Source: Chryseobacterium joostei (lineage in GTDB: Bacteria; Bacteroidota; Bacteroidia; Flavobacteriales; Weeksellaceae). Taken from it: 64,000 nucleotides of DNA. A program made the position numbers and the translations under genes. A model generated the notes under the pieces. It ran no database searches, was not told the DNA's origin, and was given only the letters and a program-made list of their open reading frames with translations. Shown here in pieces: positions 1 through 8,996 of the stretch (position 1 is its first letter; each line of letters opens with the position of its first letter). The stretch spans positions 4,796,413-4,860,412 of the forward strand of contig NZ_CP033926.1 of the NCBI RefSeq assembly GCF_003815775.1, written 5' to 3'.

Positions 1-555
1 TAAGATTTGTCTCATTTTGTGCGCTCTTGCATAGCACCCGTCAACAGGGTATCTGAATGTAATACAAGGAGATGAGGCGGTAGAGGTTCCGCAAGACTGG
101 TTTTTAATTTGAGTAAATAAACTGTTCAAAGTAGCCAGATCAGGAATAACACTTGCTAATCTATTGGTTACTCCTCTCTCTTCTTTAGTAAAAACAGACT
201 TGAAATATCTTACATCTTCTGCTGTAGCCTTTTCTACTTTCGCAATTTCATTAGAATTAGCTTTAAGGAAAATCTGAACCGGGGTTTCATTTTTTACAGC
301 CTGGCTGATCATGGAAATGTAAGCTTCATTTTCCTTAGTGTCTTTAATTTCATAAGGCTGAGCTGAAAGGATAAAGGAAACTTTATATTTTCCGTCTTCT
401 TTATCAAGTCCTGTTGGAACAGTTCTTCCGAACTCTTTCATTACAACTTCTTTAGATTGCGGATTTACAGTTTCCTGATTCGCGTTAGAATCTGAACAGG
501 CATTAAATGACAGCGCTGCCACAAATACCATCATGGATAGCAAAAATTTTTTCAT
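1..555 (-). CDS. Protein-glutaminase precursor, N-terminal 185 residues (cut by the window edge)
   Basis: Secreted enzyme that deamidates glutamine side chains in intact proteins, a family known from Chryseobacterium. The gene starts with ATG at 553-555 and runs off the left edge. Residues 1-20 form a signal sequence ending in FNAC, a possible lipoprotein-type cleavage site. A propeptide of about 110 residues follows, and the mature enzyme probably starts at about residue 133 (LASVIPDLATLN). Residues 166-185 read TFRYPVDGCYARAHKMRQIL and contain the presumed nucleophile Cys174. His and Asp of the triad would lie in the missing part. The match to the described Chryseobacterium precursor is from memory of that protein. 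It is transcribed in the same direction as the trp operon but separated from it by a terminator at 694-727. Confidence 0.9.
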   Translation of the reverse strand, partial: MKKFLLSMMVFVAALSFNACSDSNANQETVNPQSKEVVMKEFGRTVPTGLDKEDGKYKVSFILSAQPYEIKDTKENEAYISMISQAVKNETPVQIFLKANSNEIAKVEKATAEDVRYFKSVFTKEERGVTNRLASVIPDLATLNSLFTQIKNQSCGTSTASSPCITFRYPVDGCYARAHKMRQIL

Positions 556-693
556 AGTTCTTATATTTTGGTGTTAATGGTTTTTCTAAATAGTGTTTTA
601 TTTATTCACTATTTAGTGATAATAAAATTATGAAAAATTCAATGATATGCAAGTAATTTCTTCAAAAAATAATTAATATTTGAAAATCATTCA

Positions 694-727
694 TAAAAAA
701 ATCCCTATGTATCGACTACATAGGGAT
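694..727 (-). terminator. Intrinsic terminator after lipB / trp operon
   Basis: An 11-bp perfect stem (701-711 with 717-727, loop 712-716) is followed on the minus strand by seven T. It lies 22 bases past the lipB stop and closes the whole trp-lipB transcription unit. Confidence 0.85.
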
Positions 728-748
728 TATGATATTTAAAATTTAAAT

Positions 749-1492
749 TTATTTGTAGATCAGTTCAGCCTGAAAAACGTCAGCAAAGTGTTTTCTGATA
801 TTAGTCTTTACACTTTCTACTTCTTCGGGAGTCAATTCTCTCTCAAGTTCTCTTTGTAATGAAGTAACCTGCTTATCTTTGATCCCACATGGAATGATGT
901 ATTCAAAATAACGCATATCTGTATTTACATTCAATGCAAAACCATGAAGCGTTACCCATCTTGAAGCTTTTACACCCATAGCACAGATCTTTCTGGCATA
1001 AGGTTTTCCAACATCCAGCCAAACACCGGTTTCTCCTTGGGAACGTTCTCCTTTAAGACCGAATTCCCCAATGGTTCTGATGATTACTTCTTCCAGATTT
1101 CTCATATAAAGATGAATATCGGTAAAGAAGTTTTCAAGATCTAAAACAGGATATCCAACGATCTGTCCATACCCATGATAGGTAATGTCTCCACCACGAT
1201 TGGTTTTCACATAGGTGGCTTCAATCTCTTTCAATTTATCAATGCCGGCAAGCATATTTTCCTCATGTCCGCTCTTTCCCAATGTATAAACGTGTGGGTG
1301 TTCTACCAAAAGGAGATGGTTGGATGTGGTAATATGCTGTTCTGATGGAAGATCTCTGTTTTTTATTTTGGTATCAATAATAGCTTTCATCAGTTGCTCC
1401 TGATAATCCCAGGCGGGTTGATATTCTTTGATTCCTAAATCTTCAAATTCTACTGCTTTATTCTGATTTGTATTCATTTCAATTTTTGACAT
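749..1492 (-). CDS. lipB: Octanoyl-[acyl carrier protein]:protein N-octanoyltransferase LipB
   Basis: Transfers octanoyl groups from acyl carrier protein to lipoyl domains of 2-oxoacid dehydrogenases and the glycine cleavage H protein, the first step of lipoate synthesis. The 247-residue protein has the family signatures RGGDITYHGYGQ, GVKASRWVTLHGFALN (catalytic Lys) and PCGIKDKQVTSL (catalytic Cys). The first ~20 residues are a polar extension with a second Met at position 6, so the exact start is uncertain. It starts 16 bases after the trpA stop with no terminator between, so it is probably the last gene of the trp transcript. gcvT (49266-50342) belongs to a lipoate-dependent system, but it is far away. 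Confidence 0.95.
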   Translation of the reverse strand: MSKIEMNTNQNKAVEFEDLGIKEYQPAWDYQEQLMKAIIDTKIKNRDLPSEQHITTSNHLLLVEHPHVYTLGKSGHEENMLAGIDKLKEIEATYVKTNRGGDITYHGYGQIVGYPVLDLENFFTDIHLYMRNLEEVIIRTIGEFGLKGERSQGETGVWLDVGKPYARKICAMGVKASRWVTLHGFALNVNTDMRYFEYIIPCGIKDKQVTSLQRELERELTPEEVESVKTNIRKHFADVFQAELIYK

Positions 1493-1508
1493 ACAAATTT
1501 AGTGAATT

Positions 1509-2243
1509 TTAAGCTTTTATGGAATGGATAAAATCTATGGCGCTTTTCTTCCAATCTTTATCCTGTAGTAAGATGTTTACAAAGGCTGTTCCTATGATGC
1601 CGCCATCTGCTTTTTCAGTTACATTTTCAAAATCTTCCTTCGATTTTATTCCAAAGCCTATCATAACAGGATTCTTTAATGGAAGGGCTGCTAATCTATT
1701 CAAATAATTTTCATTTTTCAATACAGCATTTTTATTTCCTGTGGTAGAGGAAGAACTTACTGCATATAGAAATCCGGAGCTTAGGGAATCAAGATACTGT
1801 ATTCTTTCGTCTGAAGTTTCTGGAGTAACCAAGAATGTGAAATTGAGGTTATATTGCTTTAAAATATGCTGATAGTTTTTCTCAAATTCAATAGGAGGGA
1901 GATCGGGAAGTATCAGACCGGAAACTCCACTCTCTGAACATTCTTTACAAAATTTTTCAAATCCAAAACTTAAAACAGGGTTGATGTATCCCATCAAAAT
2001 AATTGGAATTCTAATCTCGTTTTTTATTGTTTTTAACTGAGAAAGAAGCTTTTCAATGGTCATGCCATTTTGTAAGGCCAACTCATGAGCTTTTTGAATA
2101 ACAGGTCCGTCTGCTACGGGATCAGAGTAGGGCATTCCAATTTCAATCATGTCTGCTCCTGAATCCTGAATTAGTTTTATAATGTCTGCCGTATCTTCCA
2201 GTTGTGGAATTCCCGCAGTGAAATATATGTTTAGTTTTTTCAT
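1509..2243 (-). CDS. trpA: Tryptophan synthase alpha chain
   Basis: Cleaves indole-3-glycerol phosphate to indole and glyceraldehyde 3-phosphate; indole is channelled to TrpB. I chose the ATG at 2243, which gives 244 residues beginning MKKLNIYFTAGIP, as usual for the family. An upstream in-frame ATG at 2279 would add 12 residues without family similarity. The catalytic pair is visible: Glu34 in EIGMPYSDP and Asp45 in VADGP. The phosphate-binding glycine segments of the TIM barrel follow (MIGFGIKSKED, GGIIGTAFV). It lies 84 bases after trpB and 16 bases before lipB on the same strand. Confidence 0.96.
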   Translation of the reverse strand: MKKLNIYFTAGIPQLEDTADIIKLIQDSGADMIEIGMPYSDPVADGPVIQKAHELALQNGMTIEKLLSQLKTIKNEIRIPIILMGYINPVLSFGFEKFCKECSESGVSGLILPDLPPIEFEKNYQHILKQYNLNFTFLVTPETSDERIQYLDSLSSGFLYAVSSSSTTGNKNAVLKNENYLNRLAALPLKNPVMIGFGIKSKEDFENVTEKADGGIIGTAFVNILLQDKDWKKSAIDFIHSIKA

Positions 2244-2327
2244 GTTTTTCTTTATTGTATGAATGTAAAATGTATTCATGATCTAACTTTATGTGTTGAA
2301 GTCATTCTACATTAATATTTCTACATT

Positions 2328-3506
2328 TTACAGATTTTTCAAATAGGTTTCCATGTCCTTATCTCCACGGCCACTCAGGCAAATGACTACAACATCATCT
2401 TCATTAAATTGCTTTTTATCTAAAACTGCCAGAGCATGAGAACTTTCCAAGGCGGGGATAATCCCTTCCAGTTTTGTTAATTCAAAGGCACATTTTAAGG
2501 CTTCATCATCATTAATACTGAAAAATTCTGCTCTGTTTTCTTTAAATAGATGGGCATGAAAAGGCCCGATACCCGGATAATCAAGTCCTGCGGAAATGGA
2601 ATGAGGTTCAATAACCTGTCCGTCTGCAGTCTGCATCACAAGGCTTTTGCTTCCGTGAAGTACTCCCAAGGTTCCCAGAAATGTAGTAGCTGCTGATTTC
2701 CCGGAATCAACTCCCAGACCGCCGGCCTCTGCAGCAATGATTTTTACCTCTTTTTCATTTACAAAATGATAGAATGTTCCTGCAGCATTGCTTCCTCCTC
2801 CTACGCAGGCAATAACATAGTCCGGGTTTTCTCTTCCGATTTTTTCCTTAAGCTGTTCCTTTATTTCTTTTGAAATGACACTTTGAAACCTTGCTACAAG
2901 ATCAGGGAAAGGATGAGGACCCACCACACTTCCAATTACATAATGAGTGGTCACAGGATTGTTGATCCAGTCTCTTAAGGCTTCGTTTACAGCATCTTTC
3001 AATGTTTTGGAACCTGAGGTAGCGGCTATAACTTCTGCACCCAGCATTTTCATTCTTGCTACATTCGGGGCCTGTCTCTGGATATCAATTTCTCCCATGT
3101 ATACAATACATTCAAGACCAAGCAGTGCGCAGGCTGTTGCAGTGGCTACACCATGCTGTCCGGCACCGGTTTCAGCAATAATCCTTGTTTTTCCTAGGCG
3201 CTTTGCCAATAGAACCTGTCCTAGGGCATTATTGATTTTGTGTGCTCCGGTATGGTTAAGATCTTCTCTTTTTAAGTAAATCTTGGTGTTATATTTTTCA
3301 CTCAGATTTTTCGCAAAATAAAGTGGAGTAGCCCTTCCTACATAGTTTGTAAGCAAGTCCTGATATTCGCTCTGGAAGTCTTCAGATTCTATGATCTCAA
3401 GATAGTTTTTTTGTAATTCTTCTACATTTGGGAAGAGCATTTCAGGGATAAAAGCGCCGCCAAACTCTCCATAATATCCGTTTTCATCTGGGTTTTTATA
3501 ATTCAT
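2328..3506 (-). CDS. trpB: Tryptophan synthase beta chain
   Basis: PLP enzyme that condenses indole with serine to give tryptophan, working as an alpha2beta2 complex with TrpA. The 392 residues match the TrpB1 family length. The Schiff-base lysine is Lys90 in [13 protein letters not shown]. The glycine-rich phosphate-binding loop [10 protein letters not shown] and the C-terminal LSGRGDKDM are present. It lies 4 bases downstream of the GNAT gene, so the two are surely cotranscribed. Confidence 0.98.
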   Translation of the reverse strand: MNYKNPDENGYYGEFGGAFIPEMLFPNVEELQKNYLEIIESEDFQSEYQDLLTNYVGRATPLYFAKNLSEKYNTKIYLKREDLNHTGAHKINNALGQVLLAKRLGKTRIIAETGAGQHGVATATACALLGLECIVYMGEIDIQRQAPNVARMKMLGAEVIAATSGSKTLKDAVNEALRDWINNPVTTHYVIGSVVGPHPFPDLVARFQSVISKEIKEQLKEKIGRENPDYVIACVGGGSNAAGTFYHFVNEKEVKIIAAEAGGLGVDSGKSAATTFLGTLGVLHGSKSLVMQTADGQVIEPHSISAGLDYPGIGPFHAHLFKENRAEFFSINDDEALKCAFELTKLEGIIPALESSHALAVLDKKQFNEDDVVVICLSGRGDKDMETYLKNL

Positions 3507-3510
3507 TTCT

Positions 3511-4056
3511 TTATTCTTTAGTAATTAAATAAGCGTTATTTTCTGTACTCAGCTGATTGAGTAATTTTTTCTTTTCATCTGATACTTTGAAGATTAAAAT
3601 ATCATCATCATCAGAATTGATCCATTCAGAACCGGTATTTTCCTTTATCAGTTCGGCCTTGTCATAGAGAATTTCGATCTCACATTTTTCATAAAACGAG
3701 CGAAGCTCGGAATGACAAAAGCCAATGGTTTCCATATTTCTTTTCCTCACGTTCTCCATAAAATGTTGAATTAATTCGGAGCCATAGCCTTTTTTTCTGT
3801 GTGTTGCAACGAATCCTACAACTTCCGCGAAAGTATATTCTTCTCTCTCAATTTTCAGGGTAAAATCAAAATTAACCCGAATAATGGCCAATATTTCTTC
3901 AGTGGTGCCCAATAGAAAATGAAACTCTGAATCTTTGAAAAGGCTACGGAAATAATCCGGTTTCATTGTATTCCATTCCGATACTTCCCAAAGCTGGAGA
4001 ATATGTTCTATCTCCTTTTCTGTTAATTCGTTGGCTTGTTTTATTTGGTATTTCAT
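3511..4056 (-). CDS. GNAT-family N-acetyltransferase inside the trp operon
   Basis: The 181-residue protein is a Gcn5-related acetyltransferase. It has the acetyl-CoA binding motif [22 protein letters not shown], and a motif B-like segment ending [10 protein letters not shown]; its substrate is unknown. I chose ATG at 4056, since three residues further upstream only a TTG is available. It is inserted between trpF and trpB, ending 4 bases before trpB, so it shares the operon's attenuation control. A role in tryptophan metabolism is suggested only by this position. The C-terminal ~25 residues look like a low-similarity tail. Confidence 0.85.
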   Translation of the reverse strand: MKYQIKQANELTEKEIEHILQLWEVSEWNTMKPDYFRSLFKDSEFHFLLGTTEEILAIIRVNFDFTLKIEREEYTFAEVVGFVATHRKKGYGSELIQHFMENVRKRNMETIGFCHSELRSFYEKCEIEILYDKAELIKENTGSEWINSDDDDILIFKVSDEKKKLLNQLSTENNAYLITKE

Positions 4057-4090
4057 AATTTTCAATCGTAATTAAAGTTAATGAAGATGA

Positions 4091-4774
4091 TCAAATACTG
4101 GTTTTAAATTGTTTTATCCTTACAATATCCTTATCACCGGGTTCTATTTCAAATTTTGAATTGATGTCTATGGCAAAAGGCTTTTGATGTAATGATTCAA
4201 TATTTGAAATATTTTCTTCTGAAATGCCACCACTCAAAAAATAGGGTAGAGGAATTTCAAATTCATTCAATAGGTTCCAGTCAAACTGCTGCCCTGTTCC
4301 TCCGAATGCCTTGCTGTCTGTATCAAACAGATAATAGCTGATAGGTTGCTGGGAGTCTTTTGAGCGATTATTGAAAGTTTGTTCTATTTTATTTTTGTTT
4401 TCAATGGTATTATTTCCAATTCTTATAACCTTAATGATTTTAACTTCAGTACTTAGTTTTTTTCTTAGATCAAGAATGAAGTTTTCATTTTCATCACCAT
4501 GTAATTGGATAAGATTAAGTTTTCCTTTTTCAACGATTTCAACAATTCTCTCAGTATTTTCATTCACAAATACCCCAACTTTTCCGGAATGATCAAACGT
4601 TGAAATATCATCCAAACTCAAATGATTCATTACATATCTTGGAGACTTTTCATAGAAGATAAAACCAAGAAAATCTACTTTCATATTGATCAATTCCTGA
4701 ATCTGTTCATACTTTGTCAAGCCACAGACTTTGAGAATAGGAGAGGTATTGTTGGTTGCCGGTTGCTGATTCAT
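4091..4774 (-). CDS. trpF: Phosphoribosylanthranilate isomerase
   Basis: Third step of tryptophan synthesis: isomerises N-(5-phosphoribosyl)anthranilate to CdRP. The conserved N-terminal strand with the catalytic Cys is ILKVCGLT. Further family signatures are VDFLGFIFYEKSPRYV and the C-terminal LSGGISEENI with IDINSKFE. The catalytic Asp lies in the DTDSKAFGGTG segment. The protein is 227 residues; the first 13 (MNQQPATNNTSPI) are extra relative to usual TrpF and are encoded by a CAACC-rich stretch resembling the short repeats seen elsewhere between genes. No later start codon precedes the conserved strand. Confidence 0.95.
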   Translation of the reverse strand: MNQQPATNNTSPILKVCGLTKYEQIQELINMKVDFLGFIFYEKSPRYVMNHLSLDDISTFDHSGKVGVFVNENTERIVEIVEKGKLNLIQLHGDENENFILDLRKKLSTEVKIIKVIRIGNNTIENKNKIEQTFNNRSKDSQQPISYYLFDTDSKAFGGTGQQFDWNLLNEFEIPLPYFLSGGISEENISNIESLHQKPFAIDINSKFEIEPGDKDIVRIKQFKTSI

Positions 4775-4835
4775 TGTTTGTATTGAGTTTTGATCGTTGA
4801 TAGGGTTGAATATTTAGGCTAGGAAAATATCATTT

Positions 4836-5609
4836 TTAAATTGTCAGAGAGAACTCTTCAAATGCCTTTGCAGGATCTGTATTTCTCATAAAATATTCTC
4901 CCATGAGGAATCCATCAAACCCTTTTTCTTTTAAATATTTAAAATCTTCAAGAGTATAAATACCGCTTTCCGCAATAGATAAGGTATCTTTTGGAAGCTG
5001 GTCTTTGAGCTGAACAGAATGCTGTAAATCAACCTTGAAGTCTTTTAAGTTCCTGTTATTAATTCCTACTAAATCAATTTTTGAGTTAAAATGCTTAAGC
5101 TCTTCTTCGGTATGAATTTCAAGTAAAACTTCCAGATCCAATTCATGAGCCAGCGCTGTAAATTCCTGAACCTGATTTGGAGAAAGGCACGATGCGATCA
5201 GTAAAATGACATCTGCACCCATACTTTTTGCCTCATAAAATTGATATTCATCAATCATAAAATCTTTTCGCAGAACCGGAATATTAAGGTGATTTCTTAC
5301 GCCTAAAATATCATCAAAGCTTCCTCCAAAAAAATCCTTATCCGTTAAGATAGAAATTCCACTTGCCCCAAATTGTTCATAGGCAGAGGTAACATCCAAA
5401 GGAGCAACATTATTATTGATGATTCCCTTTGATGGAGATTGTCTTTTAAATTCCGCAATGATGCCATTTCTATTCTTGATGGATTCTTTCAGGGAATGAC
5501 TCTTTCTCCCGAAAAATTCTGAGTTTTTCAATTCATCAATGGAAACTTTGGATTTTGAAATCGTTATTTCTTCTTTTTTTCTTTCAATAATTTTATCTAG
5601 TATGGTCAT
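4836..5609 (-). CDS. trpC: Indole-3-glycerol phosphate synthase
   Basis: Closes the indole ring from CdRP. The protein is a 257-residue monofunctional TIM barrel, not fused to TrpF. Key segments are IIAEFKRQSPSKG with the catalytic Lys, the PVLRKDFMID loop, LLEIHTEEEL with a catalytic Glu, VGINNRNLKDF, and the phosphate-binding IAESGIY and GFLMGEYFM. It lies 39 bases after trpD and 61 bases before trpF. Confidence 0.97.
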   Translation of the reverse strand: MTILDKIIERKKEEITISKSKVSIDELKNSEFFGRKSHSLKESIKNRNGIIAEFKRQSPSKGIINNNVAPLDVTSAYEQFGASGISILTDKDFFGGSFDDILGVRNHLNIPVLRKDFMIDEYQFYEAKSMGADVILLIASCLSPNQVQEFTALAHELDLEVLLEIHTEEELKHFNSKIDLVGINNRNLKDFKVDLQHSVQLKDQLPKDTLSIAESGIYTLEDFKYLKEKGFDGFLMGEYFMRNTDPAKAFEEFSLTI

Positions 5610-5648
5610 GTTGGGAGTAGAGATTAGGAGTTAGAAACTATTGGTTTT

Positions 5649-6680
5649 TTATTTAATAAGGAGCTCAAAAGTTCTTAATGCTTTTCCATTTTTCAGACTT
5701 TCTTTGGCTAAAAGAAGACAATCATCATAGGAACCGAATTTGCGGGTATGGTGAAGTGCTACAGCTGCATTGGCCAAAACCACGGCATTTTGTTGTTCAG
5801 TTCCTTTTCCTTCCAGAATATTCATGAAGATTTTTGCAGTCTCCTGAATGGTATCTCCAGCCTTAATATCTTCAAGGGTTACAGGATTGAACCCAAGGTC
5901 TTCAGCAGAGTGAATTTCTTCTCCATTCTTAGTAATAATTTTACTGTCATGGGTTAAACTGATCTCATCATAACCATCCAGTCCATGTACAAGGATAAAT
6001 TCCTGTTCTTCTTTTTGAAGAAGATATTGATAGATCCTTGCAATTTCCAGGTTGTATACACCAATCATTGAATATTGAGGTTTTGCAGGATTTACCAATG
6101 GTCCCAGAAGATTAAAAAATGTTCTTAGTCCCAATGACTTTCTCAATAACCCAACCGATTGAAGAGCGGGGTGGAAGTAAGGAGCATGCAGGAAGCAGAT
6201 ATTAGCTCTCTCAAGATCTTCATTTAATTGTTCTGATGTGCTTTTAAACTGATAGCCAATTTCTTCCAGTACATTGGAAGACCCTGTGGTAGTTGAAGCT
6301 CCATAATTTCCATGTTTTGTTACTTTCTGCCCGGCTCCGGCCACCACAAAGCTGGCCAACGTTGATATATTGATTGTGTTTTTTCCGTCACCTCCTGTTC
6401 CTACAATATCAATGGCATCGCTTGCATCAATATTTACTGGGACAGCCATCTGCAATAAGGCTTCTCTAAAACCTTCCAATTCTTTCAATGTAATATTTCG
6501 CATCAGAAAAACACTGATGAATGAAGTTACTTCCGCAGCATTGAATTTATTCTGAGCAATTTCAATCATCATAGCCTTTGCTTCGGATTTCGACAAAGTG
6601 TTATGATTAAACAGGTATTGCAGTATTTCTTTCATTTGAGGAGTTTTTATGGTTGAGGGATTTTGTATTGTTGTTTTCAT
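5649..6680 (-). CDS. trpD: Anthranilate phosphoribosyltransferase
   Basis: Transfers phosphoribose from PRPP to anthranilate. The 343-residue monofunctional protein has the PRPP-binding loops VGTGGDGKNTINIST and KHGNYGASTTTGSSNVLE and the RTFFNLLGPLVNPA segment with the anthranilate-binding Arg. The usual N-terminal helical domain is preceded by a ~12-residue polar extension. It lies 57 bases after trpG. Confidence 0.97.
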   Translation of the reverse strand: MKTTIQNPSTIKTPQMKEILQYLFNHNTLSKSEAKAMMIEIAQNKFNAAEVTSFISVFLMRNITLKELEGFREALLQMAVPVNIDASDAIDIVGTGGDGKNTINISTLASFVVAGAGQKVTKHGNYGASTTTGSSNVLEEIGYQFKSTSEQLNEDLERANICFLHAPYFHPALQSVGLLRKSLGLRTFFNLLGPLVNPAKPQYSMIGVYNLEIARIYQYLLQKEEQEFILVHGLDGYDEISLTHDSKIITKNGEEIHSAEDLGFNPVTLEDIKAGDTIQETAKIFMNILEGKGTEQQNAVVLANAAVALHHTRKFGSYDDCLLLAKESLKNGKALRTFELLIK

Positions 6681-6737
6681 ATTAAATACACTTTGTTAAA
6701 TTTCTAGACAAGCTGAAATAAAAGCTTCTGATCTATT

Positions 6738-7346
6738 CTAATGATTTAAAAAGTTTCGGATAATTACTTCTCCCTCTGGAGTCAAGATACTCTCAGGATG
6801 AAACTGTACGCCGTGCACATCGTAAGTTTTATGTTGTAAAGCCATGATCATTCCGTCTTTATCAACTGCGGTAATTTCCAGTTCTTCTGGGAAGTTATCT
6901 GGGTTCACTGCCCAGCTGTGATACCTTCCAACTTCTAATCCTGATGCCAGATCTTTGAAAAGCTTAGTATCTTCTTTTACCAGTTCAGTAGTGGTTGCTA
7001 CTCCGTGAAAAATTTCTGAAAGGTTGATAAGACTTCCGCCAAATGCTTCTGCAATGGCCTGCTGACCTAAGCATACCCCCAAAATACTCTTGGTAGGAGC
7101 ATATTCTTTAATAAGATCCAGTAAAATTCCAGCTTCTTCCGGAATTCCCGGGCCGGGAGAAAGAATAATCTTGTCATATTTCCCGATTTCTTCCAATGTA
7201 ATTTGATCATTTCTTACTACATCTACTTTTTGATTCAAAATTCTTTCAATGATCTGAACCAAATTATAGGTGAAGCTGTCATAATTATCAAAAACAAGAA
7301 CTTTTGATGGCTGGCTTTCGGTTACTGGTGTTATATTATTGTTCAT
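6738..7346 (-). CDS. trpG: Anthranilate synthase component II (glutamine amidotransferase)
   Basis: Class I glutamine amidotransferase that supplies ammonia to TrpE. The catalytic triad is visible: Cys92 in GVCLGQQ, and His183 and Glu185 in VQFHPES. The oxyanion segment SPGPGIPEEAG is present. It has 202 residues, including a ~14-residue N-terminal polar lead. In many bacteria this subunit also serves p-aminobenzoate synthesis, but its position directly after trpE argues for tryptophan. Confidence 0.96.
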   Translation of the reverse strand: MNNNITPVTESQPSKVLVFDNYDSFTYNLVQIIERILNQKVDVVRNDQITLEEIGKYDKIILSPGPGIPEEAGILLDLIKEYAPTKSILGVCLGQQAIAEAFGGSLINLSEIFHGVATTTELVKEDTKLFKDLASGLEVGRYHSWAVNPDNFPEELEITAVDKDGMIMALQHKTYDVHGVQFHPESILTPEGEVIIRNFLNH

Positions 7347-7389
7347 TTTTTTATTTTTTGCTAGTTGCTGAGATTGGACGATGTTTTTA

Positions 7390-8814
7390 TTAATCCTGAA
7401 CGATCTTTTCTGCTTTTTCTACTGCCTTTTTCAGGGCATTCAGTTTATTGTTGACCTCCTGCAATTCGTTTTCAGGGACTGATTTTGCAACGAGACCGGC
7501 TCCTGCCTGATAATAAAGTGTATTGTTTTTACTTAAAAAGGTTCTGATCATAATGGCCTGATTACAGCTTCCATTTAAACCAACAATCCCGATACATCCT
7601 CCATAGTAGCCGCGTGAGTCTTTTTCATATTGGTTGATCAGTTGAAGCGCTTTATGCTTAGGTGCCCCACTTAACGTTCCCTGAGGAAAGGTTGCTGAAA
7701 TCATTTCCAGAGGATTAATTTGCTCCGGTAGATCTGCCGTTACTTCACTTACCATATGAATAACATGAGAGAAAAGCTGAATTTCTTTAAGCTTGGTAAC
7801 GGTTACATTTTTCCCCAGCTTTCCAAGATCATTACGGGCTAGGTCTACCAGCATGGTATGTTCTGCATTTTCCTTTGGATCTTTTTTTAATTCTTCAATA
7901 GCCTGAAGATCAATATCCAAATTTCCCGTTCTTTTGGAAGTTCCTGCAATAGGATGAATAATGGCTTTATTGTCTTTAATAATTAACTGGCTTTCAGGAC
8001 TTGACCCGAATAATTTGTAGTTTCCGTAATCAAAATAGAATAGGTAAGGTGAGGGATTGATATTTCTTAAGGCTCTGTAAACATTGAATTCGTCTCCTTT
8101 GAATTTCTGTTCAAATCTTCTGCTTAGTACAAGTTGAAATACATCACCTCTCATACAATGTTTCTGGGCCGTTTTTACCAATTCAAGATAGTCCTCATTC
8201 GTAATGTTGGAAGTTTCCTGACCATTCTTTTCAAAAGGATAAACCGGAGTATTCTGATTTTTGATGAGGTTTTCCAAAAGGTGTAGTTCAGATTTTACAC
8301 CGTTCATTTGGTTTTCAATAATATACATCTCATCATTGAAGTGGTTGATGGCGATTACATATTGATATAATCTGTATCTCAGAATAGGAATTTCCACTTC
8401 CGGGCTTTGTGGCTTCAAGTTGATGCTTTCAAAAAACTGTACCGCTTCAAAGCTTGTATATCCAAAAAGACTTTGAGCTGTCTGTTCAATAGAATCATCG
8501 GTCTTTTCGCAATCAAAAATAGTACGGAAGCTTTCAAATATATCGATGATACTACGCTCATTGATAGGTTGCTTTACCGGAGCAGAATCAGGAAGCTTAA
8601 TTTCAAATTCATGTAAGTTTTTTACTTCGATTCCTGCAACAGCGTTGATGGCAATAAAGGAAAAATTGTTGTCAATACTTTTAGAATCTGAACTTTCCAA
8701 AAGAATCGTATCCCTGAATTTATCCCTGATTTTAAGGTAAATATTCATGGGAGTATGAAGATCTCCAAGAGTTTTTTTCGAAACGGTTTTTATTTTGATT
8801 TTTTGAGTAAACAT
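7390..8814 (-). CDS. trpE: Anthranilate synthase component I
   Basis: Converts chorismate plus ammonia to anthranilate. I chose the ATG at 8814, giving 474 residues. A start further upstream at 8877 would be in frame but would place the coding region inside the attenuator hairpin. The N-terminal region carries ILLESSDSKS, whose LLES core is the tryptophan feedback-inhibition site in TrpE. The chorismate-binding domain has LFGSSPESQL, HPIAGTSKRTG, FPQGTLSGAPKHKA and GYYGGCIG. The leader peptide and terminator at 8849-8992 make transcription of this first gene dependent on Trp supply. Confidence 0.96.
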   Translation of the reverse strand: MFTQKIKIKTVSKKTLGDLHTPMNIYLKIRDKFRDTILLESSDSKSIDNNFSFIAINAVAGIEVKNLHEFEIKLPDSAPVKQPINERSIIDIFESFRTIFDCEKTDDSIEQTAQSLFGYTSFEAVQFFESINLKPQSPEVEIPILRYRLYQYVIAINHFNDEMYIIENQMNGVKSELHLLENLIKNQNTPVYPFEKNGQETSNITNEDYLELVKTAQKHCMRGDVFQLVLSRRFEQKFKGDEFNVYRALRNINPSPYLFYFDYGNYKLFGSSPESQLIIKDNKAIIHPIAGTSKRTGNLDIDLQAIEELKKDPKENAEHTMLVDLARNDLGKLGKNVTVTKLKEIQLFSHVIHMVSEVTADLPEQINPLEMISATFPQGTLSGAPKHKALQLINQYEKDSRGYYGGCIGIVGLNGSCNQAIMIRTFLSKNNTLYYQAGAGLVAKSVPENELQEVNNKLNALKKAVEKAEKIVQD

Positions 8815-8848
8815 CTGCTGTTGTATTTTTTTTGTGAGATTTATGAAT

Positions 8849-8883
8849 AAAAAAAAGGCTTTAACGGAATCCGTCAAAGCCTT
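8849..8883 (-). terminator. trp operon attenuator (intrinsic terminator in the leader)
   Basis: A perfect 13-bp stem (one G-T pair) with a 3-base loop (8855-8883) is followed on the minus strand by eight T (8856-8849). It stands 32 bases after the stop of the Trp-rich leader peptide and 34 bases before the trpE ATG, so read-through is needed to express the operon. I could not assign a convincing antiterminator. A weak candidate is the leader segment at 8940-8947, which could pair with the 5' half of the terminator using several G-T pairs. Confidence 0.9.
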
Positions 8884-8914
8884 GTATATTGTTTTGTTTG
8901 TATCTGCTGTTGGG

Positions 8915-8992
8915 TTAACAACATGACAATAACTTCAGACCCGACGAAGAGTTTGAAAGCCACCACCAAATATTGTTGCTATTATTAAACAT
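8915..8992 (-). CDS. trpL: trp operon leader peptide (25 residues, Trp-Trp-Trp)
   Basis: A short open frame reads MFNNSNNIWWWL at its start, with three consecutive TGG codons at 8960-8968, and ends with CC then TAA. Its position just before an intrinsic terminator and trpE is that of a classic attenuation leader: when charged tRNA-Trp is scarce the ribosome should stall on the WWW codons and prevent terminator formation. A hairpin (TGTTG/CAACA) spans the leader stop codon. The -7 promoter box ends only four bases before the ATG, so the transcript may begin at or next to this start codon. Confidence 0.92.
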   Translation of the reverse strand: MFNNSNNIWWWLSNSSSGLKLLSCC

Positions 8993-8996
8993 GGGA

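Noticed and set aside
8815-8877. Upstream in-frame start for trpE at 8877
   Set aside because: The 21 extra residues would be encoded by the attenuator hairpin and poly-U region, and they do not resemble a TrpE N-terminus.
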